Part shown: piece after piece, positions 1-8,862 of the stretch
How positions within the stretch are numbered: position 1 is the stretch's first letter
Layout: every line of letters begins with the position of its first letter
Assembly (NCBI GenBank): GCA_021784555.1
Contig: JAJYHY010000005.1
Coordinates: forward strand, 1-60,961
Length of the DNA stretch: 60,961 nt
Direction: 5' to 3'
Source: a bacterium
Lineage (GTDB): Bacteria; Verrucomicrobiota; Verrucomicrobiia; Limisphaerales; UBA8199
Notes under the pieces: model-generated
The model's database searches: none
What the model saw: only the letters and a program-made list of their open reading frames with translations
Told to the model about the DNA's origin: nothing
Translations under genes and position numbers: made by a program

Positions 1-577
1 CGCATTCTACGAGCCGTTGTTCGCAACCTACGTGGATCCATTTCAACTCGTATTTGTGCGGACGAAGGGCGACCCGCTCAGACTCATCCCGAGCCTGTGC
101 AGGGCCATGGCGGCGGCTGAGCCGGACATGAACCGTCCCGATATTGAGGATTTGCAACAGAACCAATACGACGCCACGAGCGTCCAGCGGGCGTACATGC
201 TCTGGCTGTTAATCTCGGGCGGCGTGGGACTGGTGCTGGTGGTCGTGGGGATATACAGTGTTTTGGCTCTCTCGGTGATCCGGCGCACCCGGGAGATTGG
301 TCTGCGCCTGGCTTTGGGGGCGCGACCGCGCGACATTCTGGTGGCCGTGTTATCCAAGGGCGCGCGGCTGATTGCCTTGGGGATTGCGGCCGGCCTCCTC
401 ACCTCGTTTTGGCTCACGCGCTTGCTCCGGCACGAGCTCTTCGCCACCTCCCGGCTGAACCCCATGGTCTGGCTGGGCGCGGTCTTGCTGCTGCTGGGCG
501 TAGGGGTGCTTGCCTGCTACTTGCCCGCTCACCGCGCGGCCAAAATCGCTCCAATGGAGGCGTTACGCTATGAATGA
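1..577 (+). CDS. ABC transporter permease, FtsX/MacB type (C-terminal part)
   Basis: The frame is open from the left edge, so the gene starts outside the window. What remains is the end of a MacB/FtsX-type permease of the kind often called ADOP (acidobacterial duplicated orphan permease). A periplasmic stretch is followed by a transmembrane helix, the conserved cytoplasmic segment RTREIGLRLALGARPRDI, and two more hydrophobic segments; the protein ends MEALRYE, typical of the family. Such permeases act in the inner membrane with a cytoplasmic ATPase, usually in efflux or lipoprotein/lipid handling; the substrate cannot be read here. Two ATPase genes that could serve it lie 1.4 kb downstream on the same strand, behind two small minus-strand cassettes. 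Confidence 0.86.
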   Translation, partial: AFYEPLFATYVDPFQLVFVRTKGDPLRLIPSLCRAMAAAEPDMNRPDIEDLQQNQYDATSVQRAYMLWLLISGGVGLVLVVVGIYSVLALSVIRRTREIGLRLALGARPRDILVAVLSKGARLIALGIAAGLLTSFWLTRLLRHELFATSRLNPMVWLGAVLLLLGVGVLACYLPAHRAAKIAPMEALRYE

Positions 578-615
578 GGCAAGCCGGATGACTGACGACA
601 ACACAGGCGCGCGTC

Positions 616-1125
616 TCACAATGACGACAAGATTCGATCCAGGGCTTGGCGTGCCTCCCCCTGGACTACGGGTGAGACCCACAGCGAGGATGCGAACAGG
701 CCCTCAAGCTTGCTCCTGCTGTCGGCGGGGCTCAGGTGGTGATGCGCGGCGGCCCACAAAACGATTCCCAAAGAGCCATGCGTCTCAACGCGCAACGATT
801 GGGCCATTACCCGGGCGGAGGTGTCATCAGTCAGAAACCACCGCGCGCTCAACTGAAGCGCCAAAGCCAGCGCCTCGGATTCTCCACGGTGCAGAAGACC
901 GGCGTGTTTCCACTGTCCGGCCTGACCGGAAAACGGAGGAGCTAATTCTGTCGCGCGGAGCCAGCTCGGCGCTTGGGCGGGCCAATTGGAGATCAGCCCT
1001 GCCAGCTCAAGACCCACTCCCGGCGGAATATGAACTGAGCCGGCCAGGGGCAGAAGCTCCAGCGCGCCGGCCTCATGCAAATGCAGGAGCGGCCCGGTGT
1101 CACAGACAATCGGCGCGGGCTTCAC
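616..1125 (-). CDS. PIN-like toxin (DUF3368-type)
   Basis: A 169-residue protein with the layout of DUF3368/PIN-like putative ribonuclease toxins: an N-terminal acidic strand IVCDTGPLLHL, a central GESEALALAL helix with the second acidic residue, and a WFLTDD strand with the third acidic site. PIN domains cut RNA using these acidic residues and a divalent metal. The GTG start overlaps the stop of the upstream small gene in a GTGA arrangement, so the two are translationally coupled. Together with the ribbon-helix-helix-like partner this is a probable type II toxin-antitoxin cassette. Toxicity is inferred from family and context only. Confidence 0.7.
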   Translation of the reverse strand: MKPAPIVCDTGPLLHLHEAGALELLPLAGSVHIPPGVGLELAGLISNWPAQAPSWLRATELAPPFSGQAGQWKHAGLLHRGESEALALALQLSARWFLTDDTSARVMAQSLRVETHGSLGIVLWAAAHHHLSPADSRSKLEGLFASSLWVSPVVQGEARQALDRILSSL

Positions 1126-1322
1126 TGGCGCTTGGCCTCACCCAGCGCCCACGTTATGTCCTCCCTTTGCTGTCGTTCGGCGAGTATGCTGGAATGCTGG
1201 CGAATGAACTCGTTCAGCGCGTGGCGAACGGCCTCCTGCGTGTTGGCGTAGAGGCCAGCCTTTACCAATTCGTCCAGCCTGACCGCCAGCCCATCTGGCA
1301 ATTCCAGTTCGAGCGATTTCAC
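1122..1322 (-). CDS. Antitoxin of the adjacent PIN-like toxin
   Basis: A 66-residue protein beginning VKSLELELPDGLAVRLDELV from a GTG codon. A beta-strand followed by two helices fits a ribbon-helix-helix (CopG/ParD-like) DNA-binding antitoxin; the charged tail would bind the toxin. An open frame extends about 48 codons upstream, but that part is tryptophan- and cysteine-rich with no domain character, so the GTG was chosen. It probably binds and neutralises the downstream PIN-like protein and autoregulates the pair. Confidence 0.63.
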   Translation of the reverse strand: MKSLELELPDGLAVRLDELVKAGLYANTQEAVRHALNEFIRQHSSILAERQQREDITWALGEAKRQ

Positions 1323-1550
1323 GCGTCTAAGATAAATGTCTCTATGCCCAAGAGTCAACCTCCGCCAAACCGCCCAGCAAGGCCAATCACCGTTCGCAAG
1401 GAGACACCCTGGGAGTGCGGGCCAATCGCAAATCTCATGAACGGCCTCAAATTCGCCTTCCGCCAATTGCTGAAGAATCTCGGGACCACTGTTGATGCCA
1501 TTCCAATGTTCTGTCTGGGCGGTGGGACGGCGGCGCGAATCGATCGAGCC

Positions 1551-1667
1551 TCAGAGACCCAGGGTGAGGCGCAAGGCCTGGTTGACCTCGGTGAGATCCT
1601 GAAGGTGCCCGAGTTTCTGCGCGACGGCCTGGTGGAGTATTGTTGCGCCCCGCCTAAGGTTCATCAT
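1551..1667 (-). CDS. Small ORF after an antitoxin-like gene (38 aa)
   Basis: A 38-codon frame starting MMNLRRGATILHQA that overlaps the end of the 75-residue antitoxin-like gene by 14 bases. Its composition (LAHQ-rich, helical) is protein-like, but no family was recognised. It occupies the toxin position of a two-gene cassette yet is far too short for a PIN or RelE toxin, so it may be a truncated toxin or a chance frame. Confidence 0.25.
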   Translation of the reverse strand: MMNLRRGATILHQAVAQKLGHLQDLTEVNQALRLTLGL

Positions 1668-1881
1668 AAGCTTCCATGCCGGGAGCGTTCCAGTCCTCTT
1701 CCCACGCAGCCAGTTTTCCCCTCAGGTCGGCGATTTGCTCCGGGGTTAGAACAGGAGCGTGTGGGCCGCCAGGGCTCTGCTCCAGGAAGGTCACCAGCAC
1801 TGGGCCTTCCGGAAGGCCCGTCACCGGCTCCCCAAACCGAACCACTCCCGATTTGAACGTCCCAGCAACCGTCTTGAACAT
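1654..1881 (-). CDS. Small antitoxin-like protein (DUF104-like)
   Basis: A 75-residue protein beginning MFKTVAGTFKSGVVRFGEPV, with LPEGPVLVTFL further on. A short beta hairpin followed by an LPEG-type turn resembles the AF2212/DUF104 antitoxin style (a beta strand, EPVDLPEG, beta strand); the assignment is by pattern only. The C-terminal half (LTPEQIADLRGKLAAWEEDW) is helical and acidic, suitable for covering a toxin. No complete toxin follows, only the 38-codon frame, so this may be an orphan antitoxin. Confidence 0.5.
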   Translation of the reverse strand: MFKTVAGTFKSGVVRFGEPVTGLPEGPVLVTFLEQSPGGPHAPVLTPEQIADLRGKLAAWEEDWNAPGMEAYDEP

Positions 1882-1968
1882 GCAACAATTCTACGATAGC
1901 CCAGTATCGGTCGGCAAGTCGCCAGACCGGAGCCGCCCATCAGCATCCTGGCGGGTGTCCGGCAAACC

Positions 1969-1989
1969 GCAAATCTAAAATCGCAAATC
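1969..1989 (+). repeat. Intergenic 21-mer repeat
   Basis: The 21-mer GCAAATCTAAAATCGCAAATC lies directly before the first ATPase gene. The same 21 bases occur, inverted, at 45225-45245, and a related GATTTGC array is at 57008-57033. The pattern is A/T-rich in GC-rich DNA and looks like a dispersed intergenic repeat. Confidence 0.6.
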
Positions 1990-1993
1990 CCTT

Positions 1994-2719
1994 ATGACCA
2001 CAAATAATTCCCTCATCAATCTTGAGGCCATCACCAAGGTGTTTTACACCGAGGACGTCGAGACCCACGCCCTCTCCGGCGTTCACCTGGAAATCCACCA
2101 GGGCGAATACATCTCCATCGCCGGGCCGTCGGGCTGCGGCAAATCGACCCTGCTCTCCATCCTGGGTTTGCTCGATTCGCCGACGGAGGGCACCTACACC
2201 CTCAACGGCCAGTCTGTCGCCAATCTCGGCCACGCCCAGCGCGCCCGCATCCGCAACCGTGAGGTCGGCTTCATTTTCCAGAGCTTCAATCTCATCGGCG
2301 ACCTCACCGTGTTCGAAAACGTGGAACTGCCGCTGACTTATCGCGGCATGGGGGCTGCGGGGCGCAAGAAGCGCGTGACCGAGTCCCTGGAGCGGGTCGC
2401 CATGGCGCACCGCTTCAAGCATTATCCCGCGCAACTGTCCGGCGGCCAGCAACAGCGGGTGGCAGTTGCCAGGGCGCTCGGGGGCAGGCCCTCGATCCTG
2501 CTGGCCGACGAGCCGACCGGCAACCTCGACTCCAAGAACGGCGAGGCGGTGATGGACTTGCTGGGCGAGCTTCACCGCGAAGGCGCGACCATCTGCATGG
2601 TGACCCACGACCCGCGGTTTGCGCGCCATGCCCAGCGGCAAATCCATCTGTTCGACGGGCGGATTGTCGAGGAAAGCCTTGCGACTACCCTCAGCGGCGA
2701 GCCAGCGCAGGCGTCTTAA
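1994..2719 (+). CDS. ABC transporter ATP-binding protein (MacB/LolD type)
   Basis: A 241-residue nucleotide-binding subunit of the MacB/LolD/FtsE group. Walker A GPSGCGKST is near residues 44-52, a Q-loop follows in FIFQSFNLI, the ABC signature LSGGQQQR is near 148, and Walker B with the catalytic glutamate, [12 protein letters not shown], is near 168; the switch histidine sits in MVTHD. It hydrolyses ATP to power FtsX-type permeases at the inner membrane. It is followed 27 bases later by a second ATPase in the same direction. No permease follows; the nearest is the partial gene at the left edge. Confidence 0.91.
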   Translation: MTTNNSLINLEAITKVFYTEDVETHALSGVHLEIHQGEYISIAGPSGCGKSTLLSILGLLDSPTEGTYTLNGQSVANLGHAQRARIRNREVGFIFQSFNLIGDLTVFENVELPLTYRGMGAAGRKKRVTESLERVAMAHRFKHYPAQLSGGQQQRVAVARALGGRPSILLADEPTGNLDSKNGEAVMDLLGELHREGATICMVTHDPRFARHAQRQIHLFDGRIVEESLATTLSGEPAQAS

Positions 2720-2746
2720 CCGACACCGTATCGAACGAGACAAGGC

Positions 2747-3409
2747 ATGATTTCACACATGATCAGAATCCAAAACCTGGAGAAGGCGGTCCGGGCAAAA
2801 GCCGGTTTCCTCTACCTGCTGCGCCAGATCAACCTCGATATCGAAGAGGGCGAATTCCTCACCATCATGGGGCCGAGCGGCGCGGGCAAATCCACCCTGC
2901 TGAGCATCCTGGGCCTTTACGACGGCGCCTGGGAAGGCGAATACTTCCTGTTCGACCAGGCCGTCCACAAGCTCGCCCCCAAGGCGCGGGCCGCGCTCAA
3001 CAAACGCCACGTCGGCTTCGTCTTCCAACAATTCCATCTGCTGGACGACTTGACGGTGGCCGAGAACCTCGACATCCCGCTCTCCTACCGCAACATCCGC
3101 AAATCCGAGCGCCAGGGGCTGGTCGCCGACATGCTCGACCGCTTCGGCATTGTCGCCAAGAAGGACCTTTTCCCGAGCCAGCTCTCCGGCGGCCAGCAGC
3201 AGTTGGTCGCGGTCGCGCGCGCCTTGATCGCCAAACCGGCGCTGCTTCTGGCCGACGAACCCACCGGCAACCTCCGCACCGAGCAAGGCCGCGAGATTAT
3301 GAACCTGTTCGAGAAGTTAAACGGCGAAGGCATGACCATCGTGCAAGTCACCCACAATGAAACCTGGGCCGGCTATGGCCACCGCATCATCCGGCCCAGA
3401 GATGGCTAG
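2747..3409 (+). CDS. ABC transporter ATP-binding protein, second copy
   Basis: A 220-residue paralogue of the preceding ATPase, with Walker [10 protein letters not shown] near residue 42, the signature near 145 and Walker [12 protein letters not shown] near 166. Two positions differ from consensus: the arginine after LSGGQQQ is leucine, and the D-loop aspartate after GNL is arginine. The H-loop reads QVTHNE. The protein ends soon after RIIRPRDG, a usual family end. A second ATG at 2759 is an equally possible start. It could pair with the first ATPase as a heterodimer or serve another permease; the altered D-loop suggests one weaker ATP site if so. Confidence 0.87.
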   Translation: MISHMIRIQNLEKAVRAKAGFLYLLRQINLDIEEGEFLTIMGPSGAGKSTLLSILGLYDGAWEGEYFLFDQAVHKLAPKARAALNKRHVGFVFQQFHLLDDLTVAENLDIPLSYRNIRKSERQGLVADMLDRFGIVAKKDLFPSQLSGGQQQLVAVARALIAKPALLLADEPTGNLRTEQGREIMNLFEKLNGEGMTIVQVTHNETWAGYGHRIIRPRDG

Positions 3410-3958
3410 ATGGAGAAAGGTGTGGCGTAGCACGCGGGTACTGAACGGGGAACGACCGCCGGAGGACCAATCCCTGAGAGGTTCATTCAGAGAGTCTATG
3501 GCTGCTTCCAGCAGCCTTTCCAGTATGGCATCCTCAATGTCCGGCTCGCCTTCAAAGGTGGTACTCATAAAGGCGCTTGCGGGCAGAACCCCTTTCTTCC
3601 CAATCCCGCAGACCTTCAAGACCAGCGGTAGGGTGAATTGCATGGTCTCGACCGGATCTCCACGCACACGTCCATCAGGCCGCTCATGCTGATTCGCTCC
3701 TTGTCTGCCGTCGCGAAATACTGCAACAGCCGCTCACTGGTCATCCCAATCCCCAATCTGGCCAATGGCATCGGCCACATCCGCCAAAGCCCACGTTCTT
3801 CCCGGACGGCGGCCGGTTCTCAGGCCGCGCGGCATCGCCGATGAACTCTGGTTCACAGCAGCGGTGATGTTATTGGTTTCCGGTGGCCAGGCGAGCATTG
3901 GGGCTGAACCACACTTCTTTTGGAATCTGAGGCGCATGCCTGACAGCGTCTCGGCCAT
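3317..3958 (-). other. Overlapping short minus-strand frames, possibly decayed gene(s)
   Basis: No clear gene lies between the ATPase and the pseudopilin gene. On the minus strand, short frames occur at 3958-3734, at 3744-3616 (starting MTSERLLQYFATADKERI), and at 3667 leftward (with TMQFTLPLVLKVCGIGKKG). The last two lie in different frames and read like two halves of one protein with an indel between them. The final part overlaps the end of the ATPase gene and loses protein character. No family was recognised. Confidence 0.3.
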
Positions 3959-3997
3959 TACCGAGGCCGGCGTTTTTCACTTGGCCCCGCCTTCGGC

Positions 3998-4636
3998 CTA
4001 CGGGGCGGGCGGGGGCGGGCCGGAGGGGACCGCAGATGAGACGCCAAGAGGTGCCACGTGATCGTCCATATAGACAACGTTCTTTCCAGACTTGGGCGGG
4101 CGGGGATGGAATTCTTCGTAGTCCAGCAGCAGGGGAGTCGTCTGTGGCGGGAATATCACTATCCAGTTGGTGGTCTGGCCGTTGTTGTCATTGATCATGA
4201 ATGGGGTTTCCGTCCTGGTTTCGTCGATGCGGTGGCCGTTGAGGTCCACGTTCCATTCGTAGCTGGAGCCTTCCCGGGCGAAGTAACCGCCCCTGTCCGA
4301 GGGGCATTTGAAGACGGTGACTGTGTTGGTATCGGCGGTGGCTCCTCGCGCCCGGCCGATATAGCGCGCGAGCACGTCGCAGATGCGCGGCAACGGGCGT
4401 TGCGGGTCGATCGGGTCGGTGGGCAGGATCTCGGCGCTCGGCAGCCGGCTATTGTTGTCGCCGGCGTAGAGGAGGGTGGCTATGCCGAGTTGCCTGAGAT
4501 TATTGACGCAGACGGTGTTATTGGCCTCGGCTTTGGCCCGCGAGAGGGCGGGCACGAGCAGGCTGGCGAGGATGCCGATGATGGCGATGACCACCAGCAA
4601 CTCCATTAGCGTAAAGGCGGCAGACTTACTATTCAT
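3998..4636 (-). CDS. Type II/IV pseudopilin-like protein with prepilin N-terminus
   Basis: A 212-residue protein starting [20 protein letters not shown]. The prepilin peptidase motif is FTLMELL with glutamate at +5, followed by a hydrophobic helix of about 20 residues; the residue before the cut is alanine rather than the usual glycine. The rest is a globular domain with a late YMDDHVAPL motif, like the large pseudopilin families of Verrucomicrobia and Planctomycetes whose C-termini carry an H-X-DG-type sequence. These proteins are processed at the inner membrane and assembled into secretion or pilus-like structures. The longer upstream frame runs into the next gene, so the ATG at 4636 was chosen. 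The end is proline-rich, at a GC-rich hairpin. Confidence 0.84.
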   Translation of the reverse strand: MNSKSAAFTLMELLVVIAIIGILASLLVPALSRAKAEANNTVCVNNLRQLGIATLLYAGDNNSRLPSAEILPTDPIDPQRPLPRICDVLARYIGRARGATADTNTVTVFKCPSDRGGYFAREGSSYEWNVDLNGHRIDETRTETPFMINDNNGQTTNWIVIFPPQTTPLLLDYEEFHPRPPKSGKNVVYMDDHVAPLGVSSAVPSGPPPPAP

Positions 4637-4677
4637 AGGAAAATGGGAGTAGAAGGGTTTTGTTGGCGGCCGGTGAT

Positions 4678-5496
4678 TTAGCGCCTTAGCAAATGCTGAC
4701 GGGCCAGTTGGACCCGTTGCTCGGGGGTGAGATCTGCGAACGGTTCCCTCGGTGTGGGCAAGCCTATTCCCAAATTCGAGCCGCGGAAGGCAAAGTAGAT
4801 CGTCCATTTGCCACCAACGGCTCGCGCCGCTCGCGCAGCGGAATCGGGCGTTGCCGCCAAATCCCGCGTCGCGCCATTTGAGTTGATTCGGGCGCTCAGA
4901 GAAGTCTCCGCCACCAACTCTTCGGCCGCTCTGGAGATCACTCGCGGTCGGTCATGGACGGGCCCCGATGCGTCAGGCAGCGGGCCGCCTGCCCGCCAGC
5001 GCATGTAAGGCTTCAGCTTCCGCTCCGTTAATGGAGGCGAATCAGCGCGGAAGTCAGATCGCGAAGGAGGGAGAGGACCGACGCTCTCGGGCACTTCGTC
5101 GGGGCCAGACAACTTCGGCGCCAGCCTCGTCCAGCCAGCCGATTCGAGCTTGCCGTCTCCGCGCAAGGCTGAATCGAGCGCCTTGAGGGCGCGGCTCGAG
5201 TCATAAACCGCATAGACGGTGGACCATCGCGCGCCGGCTTGCTCGGCAATGCGGTCCAGGACGGAGCGGAGAGGCGCATCCTTAACGTGAAGCGTGATGC
5301 GGGCATTTACACTCTTTTCAGCGCGGATCTTCGTCCAGGTCTGCTCTTCGATTTTGCGAAGAACCTCGGCAAGCGAAACATCGCGGAGGTCCAATGTCAC
5401 AAGTTGACGGTGGGCACGCCAGGCGGCGTGGCCGAACCATAGCCCGCCGACGGCAAGCAAGATGCCAATAATCATTACCAGGTGTTTTGGTTTCAT
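4678..5496 (-). CDS. Membrane-anchored protein with an STN-like domain
   Basis: A 272-residue protein from the ATG at 5496, which has AAGG five bases upstream; an ATG at 5568 gives a longer form. The N-terminus has a signal anchor ([15 protein letters not shown]). Residues ~35-100 read [17 protein letters not shown] and [20 protein letters not shown], the two-repeat pattern of the STN domain (secretin/TonB short N-terminal). The remainder is low in recognised features and ends with [20 protein letters not shown] domains occur in secretins, FecA-type receptors and FecR-like regulators. Its position next to a pseudopilin gene suggests a secretion-linked periplasmic role; this is inference. Confidence 0.62.
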   Translation of the reverse strand: MKPKHLVMIIGILLAVGGLWFGHAAWRAHRQLVTLDLRDVSLAEVLRKIEEQTWTKIRAEKSVNARITLHVKDAPLRSVLDRIAEQAGARWSTVYAVYDSSRALKALDSALRGDGKLESAGWTRLAPKLSGPDEVPESVGPLPPSRSDFRADSPPLTERKLKPYMRWRAGGPLPDASGPVHDRPRVISRAAEELVAETSLSARINSNGATRDLAATPDSAARAARAVGGKWTIYFAFRGSNLGIGLPTPREPFADLTPEQRVQLARQHLLRR

Positions 5497-5571
5497 TACG
5501 CCTTGATTTGAATTGTTTACGAGTTCATTTCTCGCGGGCACCCGCGGTGAATCAATGTCGGCGAACATCCG

Positions 5572-5892
5572 TTAGTAGTGAGACAACTCTCGTGGGCCAG
5601 CGGGCGTGGCTCCCTCGGGAATACGCACACCGGCGCCACCGGGCACGGCTCCGCCCGGCAAGGGAGCAGCAGTGCCGGTAGGACCTAATTCTGTTTTGGT
5701 TTCCAAGGTATTGAGCGCCATCTTGAGTTGGAATAATTCTCCCGCCGCCTCCGGTGACTTCGCCCACGACGGTGACACGCTTTGAGGTGATGCGACCGCC
5801 TTGGCCTGACTCAATAGGGGTGCTCCTACCAGCAAAGAAATGCCCACCGCCATACTGGCGCAAAAAGGTTTTGTTCTCATTTCAATGTTCAT
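5572..5892 (-). CDS. Small secreted protein
   Basis: A 106-residue protein with a signal peptide (FCASMAVGISLLVGAPLLSQAKA) and a proline/glycine-rich tail. It begins at ATG 5892, or ATG 5880 if MRTKPF is the true start. It lies upstream of the STN-domain gene on the same strand, 75 bases from its chosen start, so the two may share a transcript with the pseudopilin. No family was recognised; the LFQLKMALNTLETKTE helix is the only structured-looking part. Confidence 0.5.
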   Translation of the reverse strand: MNIEMRTKPFCASMAVGISLLVGAPLLSQAKAVASPQSVSPSWAKSPEAAGELFQLKMALNTLETKTELGPTGTAAPLPGGAVPGGAGVRIPEGATPAGPRELSHY

Positions 5893-6043
5893 GATCCGTC
5901 GTTCGTCTTCGCCGCGACAATTCGCGCTGAGTATGGAGGTTCTACGGCTGGACGCGAATGAGCGGGGATGAAATGTGATGACTTGCCGACGAGTCGGGTT
6001 GAAAAGCCGATGAAGCAGGGTGGGCGCCGGGCGCCTCCCCCGC

Positions 6044-6808
6044 TCAGGTCACTCCCATGCGGCGCTGTAATTCCGCGAGGGTGCAGGTCATGCTCAAGCG
6101 AGCGCCGCTCTTCAGGAGAAGGCAGAATTCCCCAGGCGCTACCAAAGGCTCCAGCCGCGCAATCCGGTTCAGGTTGACAATCGCTGACCTGCTGATGCGC
6201 ATAAAACCGAGCGGGCTAAGCCGGACCTCCATCGCGGCCATCGTCTCCCGTACGATGTGCCGATCCTTGCCCACATGCAGAATCACGTAATTGCCGGCCG
6301 CCTCTACGTGGTCAATTTCCTCGGCCTTGACGAAGAGAATGTGCTCGGCGGATTTGACCAGGATGCGCGGCGCGGCAGGTTGCAGATTTCGCAGGCCGGC
6401 CAAGAGCGTTCCGAGTCGGGCGTCGGTTCCAGTGCCGGAACGTAGGGCCAATTGTTGGCGCGCCCGTTGCAGGGCCTTCTTGAAGCGTGCGCTCGTGAAG
6501 GGCTTGAGCAGGTAATCCAACGCGTTGACCTCGAAGGCGCGAATGGCGTGTTCATCGTAGGCGGTGGTGAAAATGACCAAGGGCATCGCTTCCGGATCGA
6601 GGGCCTCGATCACGTCAAAGCCGCTGAGCTCGGGCATTTGCACGTCCAGAAACAGCAGATCCGGCCGGTGCCGTTCCACCGCGCGGACGGCAGAGGCGCC
6701 GTCGGCGCACTCCTCGGCAATCTCCACGTCCGGCTCTTCAGCCAGGAAAGCTTTAATCCCTTCCCGGGCGAGAATCTCGTCATCCACGATAATCGCCCGG
6801 ATTTTCAT
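6044..6808 (-). CDS. LytTR-family response regulator
   Basis: A 254-residue response regulator. The receiver domain has the acidic pair VDDE at residues 9-10, the phospho-acceptor Asp55 in LLFLDVQMPE, the threonine in FTTAYD and the lysine in LLKPF. A LytTR DNA-binding domain fills residues ~155-250 (VEAAGNYVILHV, MRISRSAIVNL). The family binds direct repeats upstream of target genes. It overlaps the 3' end of the histidine kinase gene by 4 bases, the usual arrangement for coupled expression of a LytS/LytR-type pair. No target is evident nearby. Confidence 0.93.
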   Translation of the reverse strand: MKIRAIIVDDEILAREGIKAFLAEEPDVEIAEECADGASAVRAVERHRPDLLFLDVQMPELSGFDVIEALDPEAMPLVIFTTAYDEHAIRAFEVNALDYLLKPFTSARFKKALQRARQQLALRSGTGTDARLGTLLAGLRNLQPAAPRILVKSAEHILFVKAEEIDHVEAAGNYVILHVGKDRHIVRETMAAMEVRLSPLGFMRISRSAIVNLNRIARLEPLVAPGEFCLLLKSGARLSMTCTLAELQRRMGVT

Positions 6809-8337
6809 TGGGCGGTTGGGTCCGCTTGTGAGTAAATCCGCGGGGCACCCAAGACGGCTGGGTCAGTCCTCACTTTTTCTGCGCAAATGGAAGGCGAAGT
6901 GGCGGAGAGAGGTGTAGGATGGACCCCGCCCGCGCCGCGTCGCAGCGGGATTTCCACACTGACCACCACGCCGCCTTCGGGACTCGGTTCAAATTCAAGT
7001 CTGTGCTCGGGGCCATAGAGCGTTTCCAGGCGGGCCTTGAGGTTCTTGAGGCCGATTCCAACGCCATCACCGTCCCCTTTCCGCCCGCCGGACAAGCCGG
7101 TTCCATTGTCCTCCACGATCAGCTTCAGACGCTTCGCTTGCGGCTGGCCCACGACACGGACCAAGCCGGGCCTCAGGGAAGTCTCAATACCGTGACGGAT
7201 TGCATTTTCCACCAGCGGTTGTAGGAGCAGTGCCGGGACCAGGCAACCCAGGGTCTCTGGTGCGATCACCTCCTCGAAACGCAGGCGGTCGCCAAGGCGG
7301 GTTTGCTGGATTTCAACGTAACGCCTCAGGAATTCCAGGTCCTCACCGAGTGTGACTTCCGCTTGTGTCGATTGGCGGAGGGCCAACCGCAATAACTCGC
7401 TGAACGATGCCAGGGCGTCCCGAGCCGCCCGGGCGTCGCGAACCAGCAGCGTAGAGATGGCGTTAAGCGCGTTGAACAAAAAATGGGGGTTCAATTGTGC
7501 CTGGAGCGCGCTCAGCCGCGCCGCGGTGAGTTGAGCCTCCAAAGCCTCCGCCCGTCTCTCCCGCTCTTTTGACCGGCGCTGGAGCTGGACCGTTTGCACC
7601 AAACCGACCAGGCCCGCATACACGAACAGACTGAGCAGGTCAAAGGGGCTGCGCACGAGGCGTCCTCGCGCGGCGACCCCGCCATAAGTATGAGGCTCCA
7701 GACGCGTTGTCCGCCCGCCTGTCATCTGGTCCTTGCCTCCATCAGGCCCGCCGAAACGAAACGGCACTCCGGCCGGTTGTTTCGCCAGGCGATTTGTCAC
7801 CCACGCGGGAACTGGCACCGCCACGGATCCCCCCAGTTGACCTGAGTCTCGATTTGCGCCTTGTGCTCGCCCACTCCTCGCCCCGGGCCGCATGTAAACC
7901 ATCACCTCAACCGGATGCCTCCCATCGGCGTACGTATCGGCGTAGGCCCAGACCAGGTGAGTTGAGATAGCCAACAACGCACAACCAGCCACGTGTGCCG
8001 GAAGGCTGGCGCGCCACTGGCGGCGCCCCCAAGGGAAGCGCCAGGCAACCCAGGCCACGTAAGGCGCCAGTAAAATCCAGGGGTAAACGCGGTGGAAGTT
8101 CAGATCCGCCAGCTTGAACCAATTGGCCAGGCGGTCCAGGGCCGGGGCGCCCGCTCCCAGGTCTCTAACGGACCAACTCGCGCTGCTGATCGGCCTGCCG
8201 GCTCGATGCCATAGCCACCATGCCACCGAGACCACGAAGAGGGTCCAAGCGGCAAAGAAAATCCGCCATCCCGTGCCCTTACGGGCCGGTTCTTGCAAGG
8301 TGCTATCGGTTTCGTTCATCAAGACACCAGTCTTCAT
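6805..8337 (-). CDS. LytS/YehU-type sensor histidine kinase
   Basis: A 510-residue membrane kinase. Hydrophobic segments lie near residues 28-45, 85-100, 118-136 and 230-245; a coiled coil (ERERRAEALEAQLTAARLSALQAQLNP, abbreviated) leads to the His_kinase motif HFLFNALNAISTL with the phosphorylated histidine. The ATPase domain has VENAIRHG, VEDNGTG and GIGLKNLKARL. ATG 8337 or 8319 could start it. The catalytic domain ends at VVVSVEIPLR; the following ~40 residues are encoded by a dispersed palindromic repeat (6825-6928) and are not a normal family tail. It phosphorylates the coupled LytTR regulator; the signal is unknown. Confidence 0.92.
   Translation of the reverse strand: MKTGVLMNETDSTLQEPARKGTGWRIFFAAWTLFVVSVAWWLWHRAGRPISSASWSVRDLGAGAPALDRLANWFKLADLNFHRVYPWILLAPYVAWVAWRFPWGRRQWRASLPAHVAGCALLAISTHLVWAYADTYADGRHPVEVMVYMRPGARSGRAQGANRDSGQLGGSVAVPVPAWVTNRLAKQPAGVPFRFGGPDGGKDQMTGGRTTRLEPHTYGGVAARGRLVRSPFDLLSLFVYAGLVGLVQTVQLQRRSKERERRAEALEAQLTAARLSALQAQLNPHFLFNALNAISTLLVRDARAARDALASFSELLRLALRQSTQAEVTLGEDLEFLRRYVEIQQTRLGDRLRFEEVIAPETLGCLVPALLLQPLVENAIRHGIETSLRPGLVRVVGQPQAKRLKLIVEDNGTGLSGGRKGDGDGVGIGLKNLKARLETLYGPEHRLEFEPSPEGGVVVSVEIPLRRGAGGVHPTPLSATSPSICAEKVRTDPAVLGAPRIYSQADPTAQ
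6825..6928. repeat. Palindromic repeat family, copy A (inside kinase gene)
   Basis: This stretch matches 51435-51543: both begin with TAAATCC...GGGCAC.CAAG, reach GGGTCA, contain CTCACTTTTTC and AGGCGAAGTGGCGGA (reverse complement in the other copy) and close with GACCCC. The arms GGTC...GACC pair imperfectly. It lies wholly within the last codons of the kinase gene. Confidence 0.6.
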
Positions 8338-8473
8338 AGCTCGGCCGCGCCACTAATCCAAGCCCACGGAGTAACAGAATCGATTCCGGGCCTGAAAACC
8401 ATCACCGAGTGATGAAGCGGCTATCAGGTGTGACGAAATGGTAACGCCGGGTTGCGAAACATCGGCGTTTTGA

Positions 8474-8818
8474 TGGAAAGCCCGATCCCTCGATCAAACC
8501 TTCCAGCCGCAGGAACACTTCGACAACCGCGACCCCGCCGCTGCAGCGGCTGGAAAGGCCTGCGGCAAAGCGCTCCGAGCCGCCAGCGTCGTGGTCACGT
8601 CCGCCGGTTTGCAGCCGCCGCAGTCCGCGACGATGGTTTCGGTCCGCGGCGGCAAACGGCGGGTTCACGACGGGCTGTATGCTGAGATGAAGGAATTCCT
8701 CATCGGCTTCTTCATCATTGACGTGCCCGACCCCGACGCCGCGCTGGAATGGACCGCGCGCCATCCTGCGGCGGCGCAGTCCGTGCTTGAATTACGTCCG
8801 CTCTTCGCCTATTCCTGA
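8474..8818 (+). pseudogene. YCII-family protein remnant without a start
   Basis: The frame is open from a stop at 8471 and carries SAGLQPPQSATMVSVRGGKR, then DGLYAEMKEFLIGFFIIDVP and PDAALEWTARHP. This is the C-terminal two thirds of a YCII-type (DGPYAETKE..GGFFIIDVPD) protein. The expected beginning is missing and no suitable start codon precedes it; residues DNRDPAAAAAGKACGKAL may be eroded N-terminal sequence. The canonical DGPYAETKE has become DGLYAEMKE. YCII proteins are small ferredoxin-fold domains often linked to ECF sigma factors. Most likely a decayed gene. Confidence 0.6.
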
Positions 8819-8862
8819 GCGAGGCCAGACTGGTCGCTTAACCATGAGTACGACTCAACGCA

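Noticed and set aside
510-1856. A 448-codon plus-strand frame
   Set aside because: It covers two minus-strand TA-like cassettes, shows only low-complexity R/P/S sequence and has no domain or ribosome site.
3981-4010. GC-rich hairpin at the end of the pseudopilin gene as a terminator
   Set aside because: It overlaps the stop codon and has no T-run; it may only reflect the proline codons.
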